From positions 1-40,933 of the forward strand of contig CAJYHS010000075.1 in NCBI GenBank assembly GCA_913774715.1: a stretch of 40,933 nucleotides of DNA, in the 5' to 3' direction. A model generated the notes under the pieces. That model searched no databases. It was not told where the DNA came from and was given only the letters and a program-made list of their open reading frames with translations. The stretch is from an uncultured Siphonobacter sp. GTDB lineage: Bacteria > Bacteroidota > Bacteroidia > Cytophagales > Spirosomataceae. Each line of letters opens with the position of its first letter. Within the stretch, counting starts at the first letter, position 1. This document shows, one piece after another, positions 9,228 through 16,658 of the stretch. A program made the translations under genes and the position numbers.

Positions 9228-9268
9228 ATAAGAAAGCGTCGCTGGTAAACTAGCGACGCTTTCTTATT
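9227..9268. terminator. Bidirectional intrinsic terminator between convergent genes
   Basis: A perfect 17-bp stem, AATAAGAAAGCGTCGCT with its reverse complement, around the loop GGTAAACT. It starts at the last base of the LytTR stop codon and ends 14 bases before the stop of the convergent small gene. A/T-rich ends on both sides make it usable in both directions. Confidence 0.88.
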
Positions 9269-9281
9269 CATTGAAAATAGC

Positions 9282-9536
9282 TTACTCGTCATCTTCACTG
9301 TCGTGACCTTCCAATTTGACGAGCTTATTATAAATGCCCAATAACATGAATGGAGCAGCCCATTGACCAACGAACAAAGCCGTATGCTTATGTCCAGAAA
9401 TTTTTAAAGCTAATGAAGCTCCCATGGATGCGAGCGAAGCCCATAAAAATACATCCGAAGGAAGTTTAGCGGTTTGCTCTTCAATTGCAGTTGCGACGGG
9501 TCCCTCTTTGTGTTCGGGATTGAAATCCTTTGCCAT
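9282..9536 (-). CDS. Hypothetical small membrane protein
   Basis: An 84-residue protein that I cannot assign to a named family. The first 25 residues are hydrophilic (MAKDFNPEHKEG), followed by two hydrophobic segments at about 28-46 and 53-69 and an acidic tail ending SEDDE. Coding is supported by a good ATG, a well-placed shared terminator and ordinary codon use. A two-helix inner-membrane protein is the likely topology. Proteins of this look are common in Cytophagales with no known role. Confidence 0.7.
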   Translation of the reverse strand: MAKDFNPEHKEGPVATAIEEQTAKLPSDVFLWASLASMGASLALKISGHKHTALFVGQWAAPFMLLGIYNKLVKLEGHDSEDDE

Positions 9537-9786
9537 AATTTTTGTATTGAGTTGGATATGAATAATTTAATTACGGATTAGTTACTGAAAATAAATATTC
9601 CACAACCTAGTTAAAAAGTAATCTTAAGTAAGTCGCCCCAATTTTCCCGAAACAGTTATCAAAAGTCAAGCGGGCTTGTGGTTTGAATTACTCACCCATC
9701 TCGTAGGAGCAGATTTATTTGATAGGCAAAAACCCGCTAGGCACGCTAATTTTATTCGTTTATCATAACACCAACTCATTAAAGCT
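9537..9786. other. Intergenic region, 250 bases, no gene seen
   Basis: Divergent spacer between two small genes. It holds a possible long-range pairing, AGCGGG near 9668 with CCCGCT near 9731, but no convincing promoter match or small-RNA structure. Confidence 0.4.
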
Positions 9787-10020
9787 ATGAAAGAGGACGA
9801 AATCAATGCTAAAAAAGCAGCTAGCCCGAATGGCCTTACCGATCAGTCTATTAAAGGAAACAGTGGCGTTTCAGCCGAAGTGCCGCTGAAAGATGCTCCA
9901 CCAGTGGACCGGATTGACGTGGAATATACCGATGGAGACGAACTGGATGCTCCCGTTCGCCAAAACAATCCGAATCGAAATTATGATAAGCCAGATCTGG
10001 ATAAACCCGCATACAGTTAA
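9787..10020 (+). CDS. Hypothetical small acidic protein
   Basis: A 77-residue hydrophilic protein with no membrane segment, no cysteine and many Asp, Pro, Asn and Lys residues; it is probably disordered. It begins MKEDEINAKKAA and ends NRNYDKPDLDKPAYS. I do not recognise a family. Support for a real gene is its ATG, the absence of a competing frame, and a strong terminator 6 bases past the stop. Stress-linked or cell-envelope small proteins of Bacteroidetes can look like this, but no function can be claimed. Confidence 0.65.
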   Translation: MKEDEINAKKAASPNGLTDQSIKGNSGVSAEVPLKDAPPVDRIDVEYTDGDELDAPVRQNNPNRNYDKPDLDKPAYS

Positions 10021-10026
10021 TTTCCC

Positions 10027-10058
10027 GAGACGTAGCCCTTCGCTACGTCTCTTTTTTT
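10027..10058 (+). terminator. Intrinsic terminator of the small acidic protein gene
   Basis: Stem GAGACGTAGC with GCTACGTCTC around the loop CCTTC, followed by seven T residues. It lies 6 bases after the stop at 10020. Confidence 0.92.
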
Positions 10059-10104
10059 AGAGTACGTATCTTCTCTCTTCCTTTCTTTTGTCTGGCACTA
10101 GGGC

Positions 10105-10129
10105 TTGGCTGGAATCCTCCGTACCTTCG
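10105..10129 (+). promoter_or_regulatory. Possible promoter of the MATE exporter gene
   Basis: TACCTTCG (10122-10129) differs at one position from the -7 consensus TAnnTTTG and sits 34 bases before the ATG. A TTG at 10105-10107 is only 14 bases upstream, shorter than the usual 17-23 spacing, so the match is partial. Confidence 0.35.
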
Positions 10130-10163
10130 CGGCTCATTTGCGTTATTATCTTTCCACTTTGTC

Positions 10164-11504
10164 ATGAAAACGGAGGCATTTAAAACTTTACGATTAGCTT
10201 TCCCCATTATTATTGGTGAGTTGGCCCAGATGGTGTTGCACATCATCGACACAGCGATGGTTGGGGCCATCAGTTATAAACAGCTTGCGGCGGCAGCTCT
10301 GGTTCTTAATACCGTTAATATTCCTTTTGTAATCGGTATTGGAATGACTATTTCGGTCTCGCAAATGGTATCCTTGGCTCATGGTCGTCACGACAGTCAG
10401 CAGGTTTCTCATTACCTGTACAATGGATTCATCCTTTGCAGTTTAACGGCTCTGTTTATTTCGCTTTCCCTGTTTTTCGGAAATCATATTCTGTTTTACT
10501 TCAAGCAGGATCCCGAAGTAGTAAAACTGGCTTTACCTTTCATGAAGCTCATGGGACTTTCCATTATTCCCATGCTCTTATTCATGACGCTGAAACAATT
10601 CACGGATGGACTGGAACTTACCCGTACGGCGATGTTTTTCTCCTTATCGGCCTTACCTATCAATGCTTTTCTCAACTGGTTACTCATCTACGGAAACTGG
10701 GGCTTTCCCCGACTGGAACTGGTGGGTGCGGGCTGGGCTACGCTCATTACCCGAACTCTGATCTTTATTGCGATTACCTTTTATGTTATTTACCACCCTA
10801 ACTTCCGCAAATATATGGCGGTGCGTAAATCACAGTGGTATTTGAGCGGAACAACGATGCGGGAGTTATTACACATTGGCATTCCCAGTAGTTTACAAAT
10901 TGGAATGGAAGCGGGAGCTTTTGCCGTTTCCGGCATTATCATCGGAACCATTAGTGCTATTGCTCAGGCTGCTCACCAGATTGCCCTGAGTTGTGCCTCC
11001 TTTACCTTTATGGTATCCATGGGATTAGCTCAGGCAGGTTCCATTCGGGTGAGTAACTCATTGGGGCGTTCTAACTGGCCGCTTATTGCTACTATTGGCA
11101 AAAGTACGTTGGTAACGGCATTGATCTACGGAACCCTTTGTGCGGTAGGTTTTGTACTGCTCCGCGATCAGTTACCTGCGTTCTTTAACAAAAATGAAGA
11201 GGTATTACAGCTCGCCAGTCTGCTGTTACTTTTTGCCGCCGTCTTCCAAATTTCGGACAGTACGCAAGCCATTGGTGCGGGCTTGTTGCGGGGTATAAAA
11301 GATGTTCAGGTACCTACGGTTATCATTGCCATCGCTTACTGGGTAGTAGGATTACCGCTTGGTTACTGGTTCGCTTTCCATGGAAACATGGGAGCTTCCG
11401 GTATGTGGCTGGGCTTCATTAGCGGGCTGACCTTTGCTTCTATCTTTTTATTATTCCGTTTTTTAAAATTGTCTAAAAAGAATAATACGGTCGTAACAGC
11501 TTAA
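10164..11504 (+). CDS. MATE family multidrug/cation exporter
   Basis: Inner-membrane antiporter of 446 residues with about 12 hydrophobic helices in two similar halves, the hallmark of the multidrug and toxic compound extrusion family (NorM type). The N-terminus reads LAFPIIIGELAQMVLHIIDTAMVG, which includes the family pattern of a Pro-containing first helix followed by an asparagine/aspartate-containing 'D-T-x-M-V-G' motif; the second half has a matching LLRGIKDVQVPT segment. It would export organic cations or drugs in exchange for Na+ or H+. The gene stands alone between a strong terminator and a weak one; no regulator of the TetR or MarR type is adjacent. The substrate is unknown. Confidence 0.93.
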   Translation: MKTEAFKTLRLAFPIIIGELAQMVLHIIDTAMVGAISYKQLAAAALVLNTVNIPFVIGIGMTISVSQMVSLAHGRHDSQQVSHYLYNGFILCSLTALFISLSLFFGNHILFYFKQDPEVVKLALPFMKLMGLSIIPMLLFMTLKQFTDGLELTRTAMFFSLSALPINAFLNWLLIYGNWGFPRLELVGAGWATLITRTLIFIAITFYVIYHPNFRKYMAVRKSQWYLSGTTMRELLHIGIPSSLQIGMEAGAFAVSGIIIGTISAIAQAAHQIALSCASFTFMVSMGLAQAGSIRVSNSLGRSNWPLIATIGKSTLVTALIYGTLCAVGFVLLRDQLPAFFNKNEEVLQLASLLLLFAAVFQISDSTQAIGAGLLRGIKDVQVPTVIIAIAYWVVGLPLGYWFAFHGNMGASGMWLGFISGLTFASIFLLFRFLKLSKKNNTVVTA

Positions 11505-11516
11505 TATTGAGTGATG

Positions 11517-11536
11517 AAAGCTACGAATAGCTTTTT
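11517..11536 (+). terminator. Weak terminator-like hairpin after the MATE gene
   Basis: Stem AAAGCTA with TAGCTTT around the loop CGAA, followed by TT. It lies 13 bases past the MATE stop and upstream of the sigma factor gene. The short stem and T tract make it weak. An alternative pairing, CTACGAA with TTCGTAG, overlaps it. Confidence 0.45.
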
Positions 11537-11618
11537 CGTAGTTAGTACTCTAAAAAATAATTTATTCAGCGGTAGGGGAAAGGCCGTTTGAGATGTCATC
11601 CTAGTAGACTAGTAAACC

Positions 11619-12218
11619 ATGCGTGACAAAAAAGGGGTTGATACCTTGACGGATCAGCAATTTCTAGAGGCTATTCAAGCGGGTGATGAACGCACGTTTG
11701 AGCAACTTTTTCGACAGCAATATGCCCCTTTATGCCAATACGGGTTCTCATTTTTAAAAGATTGGGACGATTCTGAAGAGGTGGTTCAGGCCATGTTTCT
11801 GGCTTTTTGGGAAAAACGCGAATCGTTGGTGATTACAACTTCGCTGAAGTCCTACCTCTATCGGGCCGTTCATAATCGCTGTCTGAACCGGATTAAACAT
11901 TTATCGGTTCAGGCAGAATATCAAAGTTCTGTACAGGCTGAAAGATTGGACATATGGGAAAACCCTGCTCAGGAACTAATAGCTTCTGAGCTTGATATTC
12001 AGCTTCAACGGGCCATCGGTCGTTTACCTGAGCAGTGCCGACTGATTTTTATGATGAGCCGTTTTGAAGAGTTAAAGTATCAGGAAATTGCCGATCAGTT
12101 AGAATTATCGATTAAAACCGTTGAGAATCAGATTGGCAAGGCCCTGCGGATTTTGCGAACCGAACTAGCCGATTATTTACCATTACTCCTTTTACTGGGT
12201 ATTCATGTATATGACTAA
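11619..12218 (+). CDS. ECF sigma factor (sigma-70 family, RpoE-like)
   Basis: Extracytoplasmic-function sigma factor of 199 residues. Region 2 (about 25-92) binds RNA polymerase core and the -10 element and includes DWDDSEEVVQAMFLAFWEKRE-like sequence. Region 4 (about 130-180) reads LPEQCRLIFMMSRFEELKYQ, then EIADQLELSIKTVENQIGKA, a clear helix-turn-helix. Regions 1.1 and 3 are absent, as expected for this class. The anti-sigma factor gene follows 27 bases downstream. In Bacteroidetes such pairs normally sit upstream of SusC/SusD nutrient-uptake genes; none is present here, so the target must lie elsewhere. Confidence 0.95.
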   Translation: MRDKKGVDTLTDQQFLEAIQAGDERTFEQLFRQQYAPLCQYGFSFLKDWDDSEEVVQAMFLAFWEKRESLVITTSLKSYLYRAVHNRCLNRIKHLSVQAEYQSSVQAERLDIWENPAQELIASELDIQLQRAIGRLPEQCRLIFMMSRFEELKYQEIADQLELSIKTVENQIGKALRILRTELADYLPLLLLLGIHVYD

Positions 12219-12245
12219 TTTTTACGATTTTTAACAACCCTTCCA

Positions 12246-13271
12246 ATGATGGCTAATCAGGATTTAATGGATGATGGCCTACTCGGAAAATACCTGGCTG
12301 GAGAAACCAACGAGGCTGAAACTGAGCAGGTTCAGCAGTGGCTGTTACGAAGAGATTCCAGCAATGGGGAAACCCACCAGCGGGAATTTGAACGGTTACA
12401 GCAAATCTGGGAAACCAGTACCTTACTTAAAAGCCCAGCAGCTCCGGTGAACACTGAAGCAGCCTGGCAAAAATTGAAAAGTCAGTTTACGATTCCTACG
12501 GTTGAACCCATTTCTATTGAATCGGAAACCCGAGTGCTTCCGCTCAAACGTAAGAATTTCTGGCCCGCTGCCGCTGCTATTCTAGTTATTTTTGGATTGA
12601 GCTGGTTTATGTTTACTTCACTCGGAAAAGATAAACTGCTGGTAGCAACGGCAACCGAACAGACATTTGAGCAGCGTTTACCCGATGGCAGTACGGTAGT
12701 ACTCAACCGGGGCAGTCAGCTAACATATCCGGAAAACTTTGAAAAAGGGCAACGGGTAGTTCAGCTCAGAGGCGAAGGATTTTTTGACATTACCCTTAAT
12801 CCTTCCCAACCTTTCATTATCGAAGCAAATGGGACTACAGTTCGAGTGGTAGGGACTTCATTTAGTGTTCGGGCTTACGATGCAAACGTGCGAGTGGCCG
12901 TACGAACGGGTAAAGTTCTCTTCACCGCCATGAAAAAAGAGGTCGCTTTGGTAAAAAACCAACAGGCTTCGTTTGATTCAGCTTCGCATACGATTGAAAC
13001 AACCGCTCATCTTAATCCAAACATCTTTGCCTACAAAACGGGTAAACTTATTTTCGAGAAAACACCTTTATCCGAAGTAGTGCAGACGTTGAATGAAGTA
13101 TACCATGCAGATATTCAGCTGTTGAATGAACGAATCAGGGATTGTCAGTTGAATGTACCATTCGATACAAACGAAAGTCTGGACACGATTCTTAAAGTCA
13201 TTGCCGACTCATTTCAGTTACAAATTCGTCGGAATGGACATCAGATTACTCTGGACGGCAATGGCTGTTAA
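12246..13271 (+). CDS. FecR-family anti-sigma factor
   Basis: Membrane anti-sigma factor of 341 residues; the start may be 12246 or the adjacent ATG at 12249. The cytoplasmic N-terminus (about 1-100) would bind the sigma factor. One membrane helix at about 104-124 leads to a periplasmic FecR domain (about 135-230, with LPDGSTVVLNRGSQLTYP and LRGEGFFDI) and a C-terminal DUF4974/STN-like domain (about 265-335). The latter normally contacts the N-terminal signalling domain of a TonB receptor. It pairs with the sigma gene directly upstream. A terminator follows, and the next gene is convergent, so no receptor belongs to this operon. Confidence 0.94.
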   Translation: MMANQDLMDDGLLGKYLAGETNEAETEQVQQWLLRRDSSNGETHQREFERLQQIWETSTLLKSPAAPVNTEAAWQKLKSQFTIPTVEPISIESETRVLPLKRKNFWPAAAAILVIFGLSWFMFTSLGKDKLLVATATEQTFEQRLPDGSTVVLNRGSQLTYPENFEKGQRVVQLRGEGFFDITLNPSQPFIIEANGTTVRVVGTSFSVRAYDANVRVAVRTGKVLFTAMKKEVALVKNQQASFDSASHTIETTAHLNPNIFAYKTGKLIFEKTPLSEVVQTLNEVYHADIQLLNERIRDCQLNVPFDTNESLDTILKVIADSFQLQIRRNGHQITLDGNGC

Positions 13272-13322
13272 CCTGGTCTTCCCTTAGGCTAAAGCGGGTA
13301 ACGGTTTCAGCTAATACCAAAC

Positions 13323-13356
13323 GAAAAGAGCTACTTCCCTGGAAGTAGCTCTTTTC
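13323..13356. terminator. Bidirectional intrinsic terminator between convergent genes
   Basis: A 15-bp perfect stem, GAAAAGAGCTACTTC with GAAGTAGCTCTTTTC around the tetraloop CCTG. It lies between the stops of the FecR gene (13271) and the convergent DUF4833 gene (13378). Confidence 0.88.
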
Positions 13357-13377
13357 ATATACATAAACTGGCAAATC

Positions 13378-13917
13378 TTATTTCGGTAAAATACGTTCGT
13401 ATACAGCTTTATTACCCTGAATTTCAATACCGAACAGTTCAACATACTGAACTTTTGGGATCAGAAAAGAATTGGGATCCAACTGAACAAAAATCTTTTG
13501 CAGATACGACTTTTTACCACCAATCGTCGCCAGTGCTACTGCTTTTCCTAACGTTTCATTATACTCCACGTTAAAAGCCCGATCCTGAAAAGCGTTAATT
13601 TTCACTGAATACGTGTCAGCACTCGTTTTGGTGTGGGTATACCCATACGCCAGTTTCCATTGAATTCTGGAAAGGCTTTCCCGTTGCCCCTGTTCTTCAT
13701 GACGGATCCAGTACACGTCAATCGGCTTTTCAGGGTTAAGCTTTTGATTAGCTCCCATATTTGCATCGTACATCACTGTATTGGAGTTACGACTAAGCTG
13801 GAGAAGAAACAATTGTTTGGACGAAGCCATCGGTGGCTTTCCATCCGCCCGTGCCGTATAGGCGTTTACCAGAAAAAAAGTAAATAACGCGATTGGAATC
13901 AGAACAAATTTAACCAT
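13378..13917 (-). CDS. Secreted DUF4833-domain protein
   Basis: A 179-residue protein with a signal peptide ending near TARADG (about residues 1-25), so probably periplasmic. The remainder resembles the DUF4833 family, recognised by LLQLSRNSNTVMYDANMG, then KPIDVYWIRHEEQGQRESLS, followed by a mix of beta-strands. The biochemical role of this family is unknown to me. The gene converges on the FecR gene and is divergent from a serine hydrolase gene 214 bases away; nothing in the neighbourhood defines a pathway. Confidence 0.8.
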   Translation of the reverse strand: MVKFVLIPIALFTFFLVNAYTARADGKPPMASSKQLFLLQLSRNSNTVMYDANMGANQKLNPEKPIDVYWIRHEEQGQRESLSRIQWKLAYGYTHTKTSADTYSVKINAFQDRAFNVEYNETLGKAVALATIGGKKSYLQKIFVQLDPNSFLIPKVQYVELFGIEIQGNKAVYERILPK

Positions 13918-14131
13918 AATCTTTTCTGTATTAACTATTGATTATGAATGATTTACAGGGACCTTTTCGGTTGTTCTTGTCACAAGTTCTCTTTCATCTG
14001 TCTGTTTAACCGAAGTATCTGACCCTATGACCACTGACTTGCCTCTTCCCCCTATTAAAAGTAGAAATTTTTTATTTGTTTTTCAGTAAACACTTTCTTA
14101 GTTTTTTACAAAATTTTCAAAACTATCTCCT

Positions 14132-15697
14132 ATGCCTCTAAATCGACGTGATTTTCTTAAACAAATCGGCTTTGTAACTGCTCATGCCGGACTGATTTCC
14201 ACGTTACCTGCCTGGGTTACTCCTCCGGGATTTTCTTTTCCTCGAGCTAGTCCCGAAGCTCAAGGAGTGTCCTCTGAAGGATTACTAAAATTCATCCAAA
14301 CCGTCGAATCAGAAAAGCTAAATCTCCATAGCATCATGGTTCTGCGAAAGGGTAGAGTCATTGCAGAAGGATGGTGGGCACCTTATCAGGCAACCCTGAA
14401 ACATACTTTATATTCTTTGAGTAAAAGTTTCACCTCAACGGCTATTGGGTTTGCGGTTAGTGAAAAGCGGCTGCGAGTGGAAGATAAAATCATTTCATTT
14501 TTCCCCGATAAAGCCCCGGCCAGCGTTAGTCCCCATCTGGCTGCCATGCGAGTGAAAGACCTATTAACCATGTCGACGGGTCATGACAAAGATACGACCG
14601 GCCCCATGACTCAGTCTGACGATTGGGTTAAGGGCTTTTTTGAACAACCCGTCGAGCATCAACCGGGCACTTTTTACATCTACAACAGCGGAGCAACGTA
14701 TATGCTTTCGGCCCTGATTGAAAAATTGACCGGAGAAACATTACTGGATTACCTAACGCCTCGCCTCTTTAAACCTCTGGACATTACCGGAGCCGATTGG
14801 GAAGTGGACCCTAAAGGCATCAATACGGGAGGCTGGGGTTTACGACTCAAAACGGAGGACATTGCCAAGTTCGGACAACTCTATCTACAGGAAGGAAAAT
14901 GGCAGGGGAAGCAACTTTTACCCGCCGCCTGGATTAAGGAAGCTACCCAGGCTCAGGTAGAATCCAAGGGGGGAAGTCAACCTAAAGAAAGCAATGACTG
15001 GCTACAGGGCTATGGGTATCAATTCTGGAGGTGCCGACATAACGCCTATCGGGGCGACGGAGCTTTTGGCCAATACTGCATTGTTATTCCTGAAAAAGAA
15101 ATGGTCGTTGTAGCTACCAGTGAGAGCGGTAACATGCAGGGTATTTTAAATGCCGTCTGGAATCACATCCTTCCTGCGGTAGGACAATCCAGCTCAATGG
15201 CTATCCAGAATAATTTGAAGAAAAAGCTTGGCTCGCTCGCCCTTCCCCTACCTTCAGGTTCTGCCTCATCGCCATTAGCCAGTCAAATCAGCGGGAAGAA
15301 GATTCAGGTTGAAAGTAATGCTCAGGGCATCAGTCAGATTGAGTTAGTTTTTCAGCGAAACGATTTTACGTTATTACTAAAAGATCGTTCACGCGAGCAC
15401 CGAATCGAGGGAGGCCTGGGTCACTGGAAATTAGGCTCTACAAGCTTGCCCCTAACCGCTCTCAAGCTAACCCGCTCAACCTTGCCGGGTGAGTTACCTA
15501 CCCGACTGGCCACCAGCGGAGCCTGGAGCGATGAGAAAACGTTCCACATTACTTTACGTTACATTGAATCGGCCCATTATGATACGCTGAGTCTACACTT
15601 TGAAGGCAATAAGGTTACGCTAAAATTCCGCCGCAGTCTTTCTATTATCGATAATACGGAAGATAAGCGTCCTGTTTTGACGGGAAATTTGGTTTAA
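14132..15697 (+). CDS. Serine hydrolase of the beta-lactamase/class C (esterase, DD-peptidase-like) family, Tat-exported
   Basis: Exported hydrolase of 521 residues. The N-terminus has a twin-arginine pattern, NRRDFLKQIG, followed by a hydrophobic stretch, so export by the Tat system is likely. Catalytic signatures of the class C beta-lactamase superfamily are visible: SxxK as Ser95-Leu-Ser-Lys98, and a Tyr in the second motif at Tyr184 (YNSG). The arrangement resembles 6-aminohexanoate-dimer hydrolase and EstB-type esterases more than true beta-lactamases. About 170 C-terminal residues beyond the catalytic domain form a separate, beta-rich region of unknown role. The substrate may be an ester, an amide or a peptide; resistance to beta-lactams should not be assumed. 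Confidence 0.88.
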   Translation: MPLNRRDFLKQIGFVTAHAGLISTLPAWVTPPGFSFPRASPEAQGVSSEGLLKFIQTVESEKLNLHSIMVLRKGRVIAEGWWAPYQATLKHTLYSLSKSFTSTAIGFAVSEKRLRVEDKIISFFPDKAPASVSPHLAAMRVKDLLTMSTGHDKDTTGPMTQSDDWVKGFFEQPVEHQPGTFYIYNSGATYMLSALIEKLTGETLLDYLTPRLFKPLDITGADWEVDPKGINTGGWGLRLKTEDIAKFGQLYLQEGKWQGKQLLPAAWIKEATQAQVESKGGSQPKESNDWLQGYGYQFWRCRHNAYRGDGAFGQYCIVIPEKEMVVVATSESGNMQGILNAVWNHILPAVGQSSSMAIQNNLKKKLGSLALPLPSGSASSPLASQISGKKIQVESNAQGISQIELVFQRNDFTLLLKDRSREHRIEGGLGHWKLGSTSLPLTALKLTRSTLPGELPTRLATSGAWSDEKTFHITLRYIESAHYDTLSLHFEGNKVTLKFRRSLSIIDNTEDKRPVLTGNLV

Positions 15698-15735
15698 AAA
15701 TCGAAAAGACCAAGGGTACACTGGTTTGAAATCCC

Positions 15736-15760
15736 TGCTGCCAGCTTTCTGCTGGCAGCA
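15736..15760 (+). other. Stem-loop after the serine hydrolase gene
   Basis: Stem TGCTGCCAGC with GCTGGCAGCA around TTTCT, 39 bases after the stop. No T tract follows, so it may stabilise the mRNA 3' end rather than terminate on its own. The strong terminator at 15830-15872 lies further on. Confidence 0.5.
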
Positions 15761-15829
15761 AAAGCCTGTACAGAGGAAGGGTTGCTATTATCGAAAAAAA
15801 CAGACTAACTCGTTCTGGCAAATCGCATA

Positions 15830-15872
15830 AAAAGAAAGCTCCCGCAAAGTCTATATGCGGGAGCTTTCTTTT
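15830..15872. terminator. Bidirectional intrinsic terminator
   Basis: A 17-bp perfect stem, AAAAGAAAGCTCCCGCA with its reverse complement, around a 9-base loop. It lies between the convergent serine hydrolase and SRPBCC genes, 12 bases from the stop of the latter. Confidence 0.88.
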
Positions 15873-15883
15873 CCTAGAGTTAT

Positions 15884-16306
15884 CTAATTATTATTCTCAA
15901 CATACTTTTTAAAGTTATCAAGAATAGCCTGCCAACCAGCCTGCTGCCTTTCGATAGAATTCGTGCCTTCGGCATCAAAGCTTTCTTTTATCAAGGTCTG
16001 ATTGCCTTTCGATGAAAAAGTAATGGTTACCGTACGGCCATCCTCTAAGGTATAGGAGATGACCGAAAGAGGAACAACGTCGGTATAAGTACCTTCAAAA
16101 TCGAACCCGAAGCTACCATCTTTGGCTTCCATGCGGGATGATAACCTTCCGCCGGGACGCAAGTCATTCGAGGCTTGGGGCGTATGCCAGTCTTCCGAAG
16201 CCGCGTTCCATTGGGTAATGTGCTTAGGTTCGTTCCAAAAGTCCCACACTTTTTCAATGGGAGCAGTAATCAGAGTCTCGATCGTAATTTTCTCGAAAAT
16301 TGTCAT
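15884..16306 (-). CDS. SRPBCC/AHSA1-domain protein
   Basis: Cytosolic 140-residue protein of the START-like SRPBCC superfamily, AHSA1 (activator of Hsp90 ATPase homologue) branch. The pattern is typical: ITIETLITAPIEKVWDFWNE at the N-terminus, then ITQWNAASEDWHTPQA, FEGTYTDVVP, and a C-terminal amphipathic helix with GWQAILDNFKKYVE. These proteins bind hydrophobic ligands in a helix-grip cavity; the ligand and role are unknown. The start is supported by the conserved N-terminal strand. It is probably a single-gene unit; the next gene upstream on this strand (16614 start) lies on the other side in transcription order and is not obviously linked. Confidence 0.9.
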   Translation of the reverse strand: MTIFEKITIETLITAPIEKVWDFWNEPKHITQWNAASEDWHTPQASNDLRPGGRLSSRMEAKDGSFGFDFEGTYTDVVPLSVISYTLEDGRTVTITFSSKGNQTLIKESFDAEGTNSIERQQAGWQAILDNFKKYVENNN

Positions 16307-16404
16307 AGGTTCTTGTTTTTAATAAGGTAAACCTACGCCGAAATTGACCCTGCTTCAGGTGCTAAAATTGCCAAAATCAAGGCGATTTGTGACAATTGCT
16401 ACTA

Positions 16405-16614
16405 CTAACTTTTTTTGGAAGTAGCAACGATAACAATTCCACCCAAAACCAGCAAGCCACCAATGTAAGGAGGCCAGTTCACTGATTCTTTTTTATCGGC
16501 TGAAATTTCCAGGGGACCTAAGTCCACCACTTTTTCTTTTTTCGTGTAAGAAAATCCAGTCCAGATGACCATAATAGCTCCAATGACGATGAGCCCAATT
16601 CCTAATCCTTTCAT
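16405..16614 (-). CDS. Small two-helix membrane protein
   Basis: A 69-residue protein with two hydrophobic helices (about residues 3-22 and 49-65) joined by a polar loop with VVDLGPLEISADKKES. The shape resembles small DUF3185-like membrane proteins widespread in Gram-negative bacteria, but I cannot assign a family firmly. The start ATG and compact size suit a real gene, and it does not overlap anything. It lies 44 bases downstream of an oxidoreductase gene's stop in the opposite reading order, so co-transcription with the upstream 16659-18311 gene is possible. Function unknown. Confidence 0.7.
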   Translation of the reverse strand: MKGLGIGLIVIGAIMVIWTGFSYTKKEKVVDLGPLEISADKKESVNWPPYIGGLLVLGGIVIVATSKKS

Positions 16615-16658
16615 AGTGTTGAAGTTTTAGAATTTTCCTCAAAAATCAAGTGCCAGCG

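Noticed and set aside
9601-9786. Riboswitch or small RNA before the 77-residue gene
   Set aside because: Only a 6-bp long-range pairing is visible, with no known riboswitch core.
14132-15697. Class C beta-lactamase (antibiotic resistance)
   Set aside because: SxxK and Tyr motifs are shared by many esterases and peptidases of this fold; the sequence and long C-terminal region fit those better.
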